Origin: Rhododendron vialii
Lineage: Eukaryota; Streptophyta; Magnoliopsida; Ericales; Ericaceae
DNA length: 64,000 nt
Assembly (NCBI RefSeq): GCF_030253575.1
Contig: NC_080567.1
Location: forward strand, 30,764,501-30,828,500
Direction: 5' to 3'
A model generated the notes under the pieces. The model did no database searches, was not told where the DNA came from, and saw only the letters and a program-made list of their open reading frames with translations. Positions 19,280-30,000 of this stretch are shown one piece after another (within the stretch, counting starts at the first letter, position 1; each line of letters begins with the position of its first letter). The position numbers and the translations under genes are program-made.

Positions 19280-20694
19280 GATTGCATTAACAGCAATCTT
19301 CATTCCAGAATCGCAATGCCCAACGAAGCTGCAGATGAAGTAGTTCTGTCCCTTGACAAGCTTGATCTGATCGTTGCCGGAGGAATACACTTTGGCATTA
19401 GCCGGGGCTTTGCAACTGTCGTAGCCAGCTTTGTTCACAACCACCAGATTGTGAGCCTGTCGGCTGTAACTGAACGCTGCAACCACATTAATAAAACAGG
19501 AAGAAGAAACACTTTAACTTGTTAGTCCACCGCTAATGCTCCAACACAGCTTCACAAATTCTAAACATACAGAATTCCCTTTGAAAATAATCGGAGTGTC
19601 ATTTCGTAGATTACTACAACAGAAGTGATCAAGAGGAGTTCCACTAAGCAAAAAGTGCAAAAATTGAGTTTTGTCCTTATTCAAAAAAAAATTCGCATTT
19701 GTTAGTTTTGTACCAAATTTTTGTTGATTTCGTCTTGACGAAAGGAATCGGAAAACCCAAAAATTACTACTTTCACCCAAATATTTTGAGAAATATTCAC
19801 TTTAAAACTAAAAAGTGCCACTTTTTGCACGTTTTTAGCTTAAAAGTGGATATTCCCAAAAATATTGGGTAAAAGTAAGAAAAAAATTACTTTATCAATA
19901 ATCCACAAAAGTATAACGCAAAATGCATGAACCTGATTTTTTTTAATAAGGACAAAACTTCCAAAAAAATCCTAAAAGTGAAGCGTAAGTATCTCTTGTA
20001 CGGCCGCATTTTCTGTCCTAAGCACGAGAGTCATTAGTAGGCATGTAGAAAAGTAGAACGGTGCTATAATGCAACTTTAGAACTAAACCTCAGAAAAGCA
20101 AGATGCACCACATAACCAAAGGCAAGTAATAGAACTAATGAAAAAGATGCAAATCTAGTACTAACCAAAAGGAAAGATGCAAATCTAGAAATAATAAGAA
20201 CAACTGAAAGCCCTTTGTGGTTTGAGCGAGGGGGTCATTATGCTAGAAAACCCCATAAGATTTGCCTGGTGGTTAAGGCCTGAAAGTTACAAGTTTGATC
20301 TCTCTTAAGTCTCAGGTTAAATGCTACCACCTTTATGAGGCTACTCTAGTACGGGACTTTGCTCTGACATTAGAGCCCCTACTAGTGGTTCTCAAGAATT
20401 AGTCGAGACGGACATAAGCTAGTCTAGTAAAACTGTGATTCGAAAAAAGAGAAGTCTAATAGACTAAGAGGAGCCAAACCTATTGAAACACATTCCATAG
20501 CTATACTCACCAAGTGTATCACCAGCCCTAAAGCGCTTCCCTCTCGGCCAGCCAACAACGTTAAAGGTCCAGCCGTTGGAACCACCAACCTTGTAGGTGG
20601 CTGCCTCAGCCACCTCAAAATTAAGCACCAACAACAGGCATACCACCGCTACTGCGGCGGCAACCACTGCACTGCCTCTTCCCTGATAAGACAT
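19277..20694 (-). CDS. plantacyanin (basic blue copper protein), tandem copy 4
   Basis: Exons 20694-20511 and 19476-19277 on the minus strand. The donor is CTTG|GTGAGT, the best of the four, and the acceptor GCAG|CGTTC makes an Ala codon. The product has 127 residues: signal peptide ending near VAEA, then TYKVGGSNGWTF. All copper ligands are present (H70, C110, H115, M120), with disulfide C83/C116. The ligand loop reads CSFVGHC with Val where the family usually has Pro. It is the most diverged copy and the only one with the start region QGRGSA, whose codons form an almost perfect miR408 site. It is probably closest to the single-copy ancestor and to the regulated plantacyanin of other plants. 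Confidence 0.93.
20667..20687 (-). promoter_or_regulatory. miR408 target site in plantacyanin gene 4
   Basis: The plus strand here reads like mature miR408: GCACTGCCTCTTCCCTG lies inside an 18-nt run identical to nucleotides 2-19 of the conserved miRNA. Only positions 1, 20 and 21 differ. The mRNA therefore pairs perfectly around positions 10-11, where AGO1 cuts. Plantacyanin is an established miR408 target under copper shortage, and the known site also lies over a GRGSA-coding start region. In genes 1-3 a 3-nt insertion splits the same site. Confidence 0.85.
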
Positions 20695-20751
20695 ACTCTC
20701 AACAACAACGCCTACAGCAAAACAAAGAAAGCACAGAGTGTGTTTTCTGGT

Positions 20752-20766
20752 GAGAGAGAGAGAGAG
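20752..20766 (+). repeat. (GA)n microsatellite, 5' UTR of plantacyanin gene 4
   Basis: Seven GA units upstream of the ATG of gene 4, giving a short (CU)n leader tract. Confidence 0.85.
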
Positions 20767-20804
20767 GGGGTGGTTGGTATATTTCTACTCAAGTAAACAG
20801 GGCA

Positions 20805-20812
20805 ATTTATAG
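20805..20812 (-). promoter_or_regulatory. TATA box of plantacyanin gene 4
   Basis: CTATAAAT on the minus strand, about 110 bp upstream of the ATG, in the context conserved in all four promoters. Confidence 0.75.
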
Positions 20813-20890
20813 AGGTCCTCCCAGTTTGGTTGCTTGGCCAGATGAGTGCGACACGGGCCCACAGTTTGAAAATGGCTGGTCATTGAAGGG

Positions 20891-22494
20891 GCAGGGTCCA
20901 TGTGGTTACTGAACTGGATCAGGCCTCTTAGGTGGTGTTCTACCTTCCCTTCTTAAATACTTATTTTATATTTTCACACTCAAATATAATGAAAAAATAT
21001 CTCAATAAGATCTATTAAACAAATTCATATTGCTAAAAAAATTATTTGCGTAAACATATAATTTTTGAGTTTAAAATTGTCTTTTTAAAAAATAAGTACT
21101 TATTTCCGAATCTGGACGGGGCCTAATAAATCTAAAGTGAGAAAGAGAAGACTCATATGAGAAGAGTTTTGACTTCAGACAAAGCATTCAAGATTTATCA
21201 TTTAAGTAGAAACAACCAACAACCCACCATCTGCACACGTAAAAAAAAATATAAAAAATTAACCCACCATTTATCACCGGCCCATTTGCTCATCAATTTG
21301 GACTTTTGTCATCACCTTTTGTTTAGTTATTTCCCAATGAAAATATACAGTATCTTTTTTCGAGACCAGGGGAGTTGGCTTTTGGATACTGTCATCTTAC
21401 GTAATGCTAGAGTTTCCAGATTCAGTACTTTAGAGCTACAAATATTATTTTCTTTATTTTGCTCCTACAATTGCAAAAATATGTGGACAATGCGATGGAA
21501 GTGTGTTGGGTTTCCATGCTAAAACAAAAAATAAGAAATGAAATACAAAGATACTATTGCGAGACGAAACACGAGTAAAACCAAGACAGCGTGATCGGGA
21601 CTCTACAACACCCTTACTAATTTAGTAGGTGAATTGTAGTGAAAGTTAGTCCTATGAATATTTTATGCAAGTTTTTGTTAGTATGGTAGACAAGACAAAG
21701 TGCAAGAAAGTCATTTGTTTGGACCAAATCCGGAGTGCAATGACTTCCATTGCCGAGGAAGTCCTTTCAAATTGGACCAAGAACATAACTTCAGGGCAAA
21801 AGATAAAATTTTTTTGAAGCCTATCATTTATTTTTCTTGTCTTTTTCCCTTCTTGCTGGTGTTTTGATTGTTGTTTCCTTTGATTTTTCAGTAGAAAGGC
21901 AAAGAAAAGGGGGAAAAAAATAAAAGGAATGAAATAACTTATACTACTTGCAAGCAACTAATTCAACAGAGGAAACCTTTTTCCCACAAAACCTCTTTCA
22001 TCTTTTCTCTTTTTCCTAACCCCACCCAAAATAAACAATAGCAGTACTTATCCCACATTTTCTTCCAGTATTTCACACTATCTCTCTCTCCTCAATCCGT
22101 GGTCATTGGACTTGTGTACTTCAGCTTGAAATAGATACCAAGTTAGGACTTGTGATGGGGTCCACGAGTCTGAAGAGCTGGATATACCTCACATAGTGGA
22201 TTGGAGAGAAACCTAGTCCATCACAATAATTCTGCATAGGGGGGACTAGGACTTCCTGATACCAGTAGAGGTGAAATCAATGGGAGAGCTGCTTTTACCC
22301 CCCCGGCCCCCCCCACCCCGTTCTTGCCAAGAAGACCAAAATGCCCCCAACTCCCACCCTTTTAACTGTTTTTTTAATTCCTTAATTCTATTATCTTATT
22401 TATTTAAGTCATTTATTTATTTTTAATTTGGTTTACTCAAGTAATATTTTCAACTATAATATGTTTTTTACATTTAAATTTGACTTTTATTTAA
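20891..22494. other. Intergenic DNA downstream of the glycosyltransferase gene
   Basis: No exon recognised. At about 20935-21125 there is a decayed element related to the foldback at 3403-4175 (shared words such as TTATTTGCGTAA). A poly-C tract lies at 22298-22319. The remainder is AT-rich. Confidence 0.5.
22298..22319. other. C-rich tract with G-quadruplex potential on the minus strand
   Basis: Runs of 7, 8 and 4 C are separated by GG and A. The minus strand therefore has G-runs long enough to supply four G-tracts with very short loops. It stands out in an otherwise AT-rich spacer. Confidence 0.6.
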
Positions 22495-22820
22495 GGCTCC
22501 GTTCTCTTGAACTTAACTTAAATTTGGAAACTTTGTCCTTATTTGAATTTTTTTCGCATTTGTTAGTTTTACGTTATTAACTCATCTTGACGAGAAGAAT
22601 TGAAGAAATAATTTTTTTTTTTACTTTTATCCAAGTATTTTGAGAAATAATCACCTTTTAGCAAAATACTTGAGTAAAAATTAAAAAAAATTTCTTTTCC
22701 GATTCTTCTCGTCGAGACGAATCAATAACCCACAAAAGTTTGGCGCAAAACTAACAAATGCAAAAAAAATTCAAATAAGGACAATTTTCATATTTAAGTT
22801 AAGTTCAAGAGAATGGGGCC
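22495..22820. mobile_element. Tourist-like (PIF/Harbinger) MITE
   Basis: Long terminal inverted repeats, GGCTCCGTTCTCTTGAACTT and its inverse AAGTTCAAGAGAATGGGGCC, continue inward for much of the 326 bp. A 3-bp TAA duplication flanks it (22492-22494, 22821-22823), the signature of PIF/Harbinger. Related fragments lie near 14630, 19680 and 33600. Confidence 0.88.
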
Positions 22821-23305
22821 TAAAAATTTTATATTATTTTAATTTGTCTTAACAATGAATAATAAATAAATAAAAATATACACCGTTTATCTATGAAAAT
22901 TGGAACATTTCCGGAGACAATGGAGAGAAGGAAGACAATAGATGAAACCTCCCCTAGACAAGCCAGGGAAATTGCTTTTTGCAGCAACTGCCATTTATGA
23001 TTGTTAGTCCATTTTTAGAAGCCTGAATACTATTTACTAGATGAAACCTCCCCTAGTGCAATTAGAACCAAATTTACCTAACATAGCTCATGTCCGAAAA
23101 GAGAGAGAAAGGCATGTAAAACATAAAGAAATACTATTAATGCAGCAAGTCCACATCCGCAATAGTGCACCCAAGTGCACACTCAAACATTTGATTTAGG
23201 AGGAGAAAAAAACGAGAGATTAAGCCAGTGTTGGATTGAAAATTTGCAGTACTTCCATAAGAAGTTAGTAGTTACCATTAATGGGCTAAGCCGAAAAGCC
23301 TAACC

Positions 23306-23967
23306 TTAATGCCTCATAGAGTTTGAACAACTGATTTCTTCCTTGATGATCTTTAAAGCTTCCCACACTCCATCCTGTAAAATAAAATTCAACTTCAGAT
23401 ATTCTGCGACTCCTGTAGTCATGTCAATAGTTCCCCACTTTTCATCACTACCAAATGCACCTATGTTTTATAGAATATAACAATTAGAACCTCATGAGAG
23501 AGTAACTCAGAAATCTCTGATGCACGTGCTTTCACTTCAGGAGCTAATGCGTAGTTGATGGCCCTCGCTAGCATATTCGCTGCTTCCATCACACATACGT
23601 CATCATTTTCATCTGGAAGCAAGTAGTTTCTTTTCAATGGTTCTGGAGCAATTCCAAGCCAAAACATCCTCTCAGCCCAATAGAACTGATCCAGCATAAA
23701 AGGACATATTACCTGCATCTCAAATATGTAAGTTGACATACAAGAGGAAGAGGAGAGTGGGGTAGTTTAGTTTTAGACTCTACTCCAGAAAGTTTTCCAT
23801 CTGAATGAACTTATATTCTTATTGCTAAAAAACATGCAATAGATTTTCACAACTCACTCAAAACTAACAGTACAAAAGATTGACTTGTCTACATGAATCT
23901 AAAAGTAGTTACCAATGCTTCTGTTGAAATATACCAACTGCTAGCAGTAACTCTGCGCGCGCGCGCG

Positions 23968-24001
<34 letters not shown>

Positions 24002-27000
24002 CTCCACTTGGGTGATAAACCATGTAAAACTGGTTAACCAAATATTGCACCATGTCACAGGCAGTCTTATCAGGGTTCATTACAAGCGTTCATCTTCTTT
24101 CCGTTGCACTTCAGAATTTGTATTTTCTTCTTTTAATTTACCGAAGATGGGTTAGAGCTGATCATGGGAGCAGAAAAGGATTCCCTTATGACCTATTATA
24201 TCTCTTTTTCTACTCCCATGTTTCCATTAGCCAACGAATTTTTAACATTCTTAATTTAATTTGAGGTTGCCCCTTAAGCAACACAACTTCGTATATCCAT
24301 GGAATGTAAAAGTAGTCTTTGAATGAGAAAGATGGAAGTGAAGATAAAGAAAACTTAGACTTCAGTCTATAAAATCAACCTGTGGAATTCCTGCATGAAG
24401 TGCCGCAGCAGTGGATCCACTGTATTGCAGTGAGTCCAAGTGATAAAATCATATTAGCAGCATGGAAGGGTGGATATTATTCCTGTTAATCAAGTACTAA
24501 TAGAAAATCAACTCTCACCTGCCCCCGTGATGAATTACAGCAGCACATCTCGGAAATAGCCACTTATAGGGTATAGAACTAATCATGTGAAGAAAAGACA
24601 TCAAAATAAGATGTTAAATCTAGAGTACATTCCAAAACATAAGGTAACAAATCTGTGAACTTAAAGTATGATGATGAAATGGATGGATTTCAAACCACCC
24701 TCAGGGTATCATTCAAGAATATTTGTTCCCTTACAGTATTCAGATCCTTTCTCCACGTATTAGTTTTTTTTAGGTTGTCCAAGTATCAAAATATTGTTTG
24801 ACCAAATGCCATCACCTCACTCAGCCACGTGCCACCCAGGTGACACCTGTCCACACTTGTTTAGTTACTCTTTAGTGGTTTCATAACGCGTCTCCTCCTA
24901 ATTTGTTTCCACTTTCCAGACAAAGTTAACCAAGAACGCTCACCCAGAAAAGCAAAAAAGCCTCCCACCAAAGAGAAGGGTTCCGTCCTCACTGAACTGT
25001 TTTTGTTCTGAGCCTGATGATGCATCAGCAGCAATCTTCTGGATCGCAGCATCTAAAGGATCAAAGCCAGCAGAAAATAGGATGAATCTGTGACTTGTTA
25101 TATCCACAGCTTTTTGAAGAACCCCAAGAAATGCGTGAGGGTTTCTCAAAAAACCCATGCTGCATGTAACAAAGACCATAACTTAGTAAAAACCTAGAAT
25201 TAACAAATAAACATAAGACCGTAGGCTGTTGAACTGCACCATACCTTATGTGGAGAAAGAAACTAAGAAAGGAAGAAATAAGCCCATGCAAAAAATCAAT
25301 TAACAGCTAAAAAGTCGGGTCACCTATGGTCCTATACACGTTCTAGCTATACCTGTTATGGATATAATCAAGGAGTAACCAGAAGCAGTGAGTACCGGAG
25401 TTCATGAACTTTGCTGAACTCTAGCCCCCTAACCCAACTTAGGCAGAAATACCGATAAAATGAATAATGGATAGAATGATGCTACAACAAAGTTCAGTTT
25501 GCAGAGACATTTATTTGAAAAAACATAAAAAGACGTCAAATGAGAAACTAGAATGCTCCAATATTGCTCATCTTGTTCATTTCAACCTTATCTGCCTAAC
25601 ACCTATCGATTAGTGACACGCTTCACCCAACAAGGTGGCGGTCAAGTACTGATGCTAGTAAAATATAGTACATCTCAAGGCAGTACAATTATAACAACAA
25701 ACTTGCCTTCCAACAGTGCTCAGACCTATAAAAACAGGTGGCAACGATGCAGGAGTTTTCAGGAAAGACTGCAACTCTGCATGAGCTGAGCACATCATGT
25801 CCTTCGGGCTTAAATGGCCTGAAGACAACAAAGCTGAAATTTCTCCACACTTGTTGCACGAGAACTGCCATTCAAAAGGAAGAAACCAAAAGCCACAAGC
25901 CCGAACATTTGAAGGCCAATATCCTGTTATTGCACGAATGTTAATATATTCCTGGAAAGAGAACCAAATGGAGAACTTGTTTGTAAAGCATCAGATAAAC
26001 TATCTTAACAAACACAGGAAATGGGGAAGCTTCCAAACATGAATCAGCAGTGAATAAAAATGTTTGTCTGTAAGCGCCACAGTTCCATTTCGACCTTATT
26101 TACTGTCTTTTTTCTCCATCAAAACCACACAAAAACTAAGATAAATTGCCTATGATAACCACTTCAACAGTTTCAAGCCCAATTTTGCCAAGTTCTGGGC
26201 TGTGTTGAACACTCCAATACAGATTCCTAATGCACCCAACAATTTGGCCCAGCCCTCTAAGAGATAAAAGGGAAATTTAGGACGTGAAAGGGGTTTATGC
26301 AGCTCCCTTCAAACAGATTTTCTCTGATATAGGAAAAAGTCAGTTGGGTGGTAACTTATTATTTAAGATAAAAATTGTGCTTTCAATTCAACAGTAATCC
26401 ACCTTGCTGAAATTTCAACAAGACTTTGGTTATAACCAGTTATCTCAAGTGCGTACCACACTTTTACTCCACTCAGACTGACCTGTGAGACCTCCAAATC
26501 CAAGCAAAACCTACCCTCTTCTATCCAGACCTGATATTTCTCCAGTCTGTTTGATAGGTCAGTAAAAATTGATCTATATCTTAGACTCCAAGACCTGACT
26601 TGGTATTGAATACTGAACCTAAATACTGTTAGCAAATACATGAAATAAAATCCAAAATTAGTCCCACAGAAAAATGATTCCACAGCAATCCAAACCTGAA
26701 CAAGGCTGGTATTATTCTCCACCAACCAAACTCACCCCTTTTGGAGAATCAGACACAGACACTAAGGGACCTCTCCTAGTTGACGAATACCACTCAGATA
26801 ACAAGAGAACAGGTAAGCCAATCCACGCTCTGATTTGTATGACAACTGAAGCATCCAACAAATACGAAACCTCCAACGAATAAAGCATCCAATAAAAATT
26901 TAAACTAGGGCAAATATCAGTAGACATTGAGAAAAAAAATCTCACCCACATGCTTGGCATAGAGAAGACCCTTAAACAAAACAAAAAGGAAAAATATTAA

Positions 27001-30000
27001 TTTGTGGAAGTTACCGTCCACTTTTTAACCTGGCATTCTACGAGTTAAGAGTTATCATGATCCAAGTGAACTATTTTCTTATCAAACTTTAGATAACTTA
27101 AATAACAAGAAATTCTTCCTTAATGTGTTAAAACAAGGTGCTAGAATTGATTCAAAACCAAAATATCCCGGACATACAACAAATTCTGAAGGTGGAAATA
27201 ACATAAACTTACCAGGGCATTCAACTACTTCTTTGCTAAATCCATACCTATCACGCCAAAGTACCACAAAATCAGAAAATTATGGCAAAGACAACATAAT
27301 ATGATGCCAAAGATAATGCATCACATGACATTCATTTCCAACTCTTAATATTAAACAAGATTTGTTGGAGTTTGTCTCACACACTAGTATATGAGCCTGG
27401 GCGGCCTCTCCACTCATTGCCAATTGGTTTTGAGTTGGATGCTTTAACATGGTATCGGAGCACGGGTTTCAGAGAATTCGTTCCCCTTGTTTGTGCCATA
27501 ACTGCACCGTTGTTTGTTGTGATCCATGTGTTACGGATCGTTTGTTTACCTCTCCACATGCGAGCCGGGGGTCACACGTGCGGGAAGTGTTGGAGTTTAG
27601 TATATGAGCCTGGGCGGCCTCTCCACTCATTGCCAATTGGTTTTGTGATGGATGCTTTGACAAAGATAAAGCTTTAGAATATCAAGATTCAAGACTTAAT
27701 TTACAGCAAATTTGATGTCATAGGACATGAGTCAATCCACTCAAACTCATGTCCCCAAGACCTAACTTCAACATACATTTCACAAACTTGGTTGATTAAC
27801 AGAGTAGGAAATCATGACAGGCTCAAGCACCAATCTATCAATGACCAACAACATTTTAAGATGGACTGTGAGATTAATCTAGTAAGTTGCTATTAATGGC
27901 GTAACCTTTCAGTGATGGACAATAAAATCTTACAATAGCAGGGGAGACGGAGATCTATCATGCCACAGTGGAAGGCCTGTAACTGGATCCTGGCAAATGA
28001 AGAATCTAGTTGACGAGGTCAAACAAACACAAAGAATCAAACATGGTATAAGTTTATTTGTTGATCACCCAAACATTTAAGTGATGCCTATATCAGTTAT
28101 AAAATAAACGGCGAGATTTTAGTGGCCATGTTTTCTAACCGTAAAAGGATAGGGGCTTAGCTTCAACTGAACACTTCTCCACAATCCCCAATCCTCGGTA
28201 AAAAGTGGCCACATCCAGTGGGTAACATCTTTCCATCCAACCTAATTGGAGACAAAGTATAAGTTGTTGTTCAAATAGATCTATCAACCCTTCCACTGCA
28301 ACTCCATTACCTGAATAAAAGGAAGGATTTTATATATTCAAATCGTAACTGCAAAATAATCCCCAATCGTGAAGAAACTTGTTACACAGCACAAAAGATA
28401 GGAGAAAACCAATAGCATAGGAAACTTTGATCAGAGTACTCCATAACTCGCCTTGTTAATCGGAGCTTCCTGAAGATATTCATATAAAAGTGGAAGCTCT
28501 TTCCTGAAGTAGCGCTCAAACGATGAAGGGGCACTGCAAAGAATTTGATAAAAGATTAATTAGATGAAGAAGAATTTGATAATACCGTAAATGCTGGTAA
28601 TGAATGCTTCTCCTTGGTTTCACAAGAAACAATACAGACTAAGAGTTGAACAGAGAGAACTAGCAACAAAGTGATGCAGCCCATTTTAGAGTCTTCATTT
28701 CATTTCTAGTCCTCTAGAGTTAGGAGGGTCTTGAGTCTACAGGTAGGTTTGTGAGTCATTCATTTGGTAGCTTTGATTATCAAGAACATTGATATATATA
28801 TATATATATATTTAGACGTAGTTTCTCTCTCAACCCTTAGGGGTTCATCCCCTTGAATGGGATTTGCTTATCTCTTTTGAATCTTTGATTCCATTCGGAT
28901 ATTTGATTGCATCAAAAAGGATGAGAGTCATGAGACGCTGTAAGAAAATATAACCACACCAATTAAAACCCAAGCCAGCACTCAATCAGAAACAAAGTTT
29001 CTATCCATCTCTCCATAAAACTGCCTTTATCTAAGCCCACACACCTGTCTACTTATTATGTAACCTGTGCATCTAAAAGAAACCTCATAACATGACCACA
29101 AGCCATATCCCCCACCTCAGAAAAACCAAAAAAAAAAAATGTCAAAAATTATTTCCCTTCATGCACCAAACTTAAGCAACTGCTGAGCACAGAGGAACAA
29201 TGCAGATGAGTACATAATACAAGAAGTTTTATCACGTGCAGCAAACTGGAAGCTGTCGATTACCTGTAAGGGACAACGTAAGGAGCAGCAACAATACAAG
29301 GGACACAAAAAAGCTCTGCAAGGCTCCAACCTTCCTGGACCAAGCATGAAAAGGAAGTCATTCAGGAATTGCACTTCCACCCTTAACTTAAACTTTTAGT
29401 GGTTTCATGAGAGAAATACTAAAAAATAACACACTCATATGTCTTGGATTTAACAGATAGTTCAATGGAAGTTCTGCCAAACTATCAAACTCTGACCATT
29501 TTATCCTTCCACAGTTTACAAATTTACCAGACCCAAGCGACCCCAAAGTAAGAAAGAAGAAGTCACATTCTTTCTCCCTCTCCTGATCATTGATACCATT
29601 TGTCCCTCCTTCCCTCCCTCCCATCATGCTCATATATACATGAACAGGCATGTAGAACATTTTGATGTTGTTCCAATAAAATGGATAACCTCACAAAACC
29701 TCAAAAAAAAATTGAGTTTAAACATTACTCCGCAAAACTCCTAGAGTAATAATTTTCATCTACAAATTTTAGTTTTTCATTCTAATATATTTTTGACAGG
29801 ATTAAATTTTAGGAAATGAACGTGGAAACTTCAAAAATCATATTACATCACTCTAAAATTCCCAAAGTGAGATCCATTAATATCAAGAAACAATGCCATG
29901 GTTTTTAGTCACAAAGTGCTCAAAGGTAACTTCATGTTGTTAGTAATTCGTAAAAAATACCAATGCAAAGAGATTTATCACGATCAAATCACCCTCCAAG

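Noticed and set aside
26363-26984. ORFs on both strands between glycosyltransferase exons 9 and 10
   Set aside because: They lie in an intron, overlap each other on opposite strands and match no part of the family.
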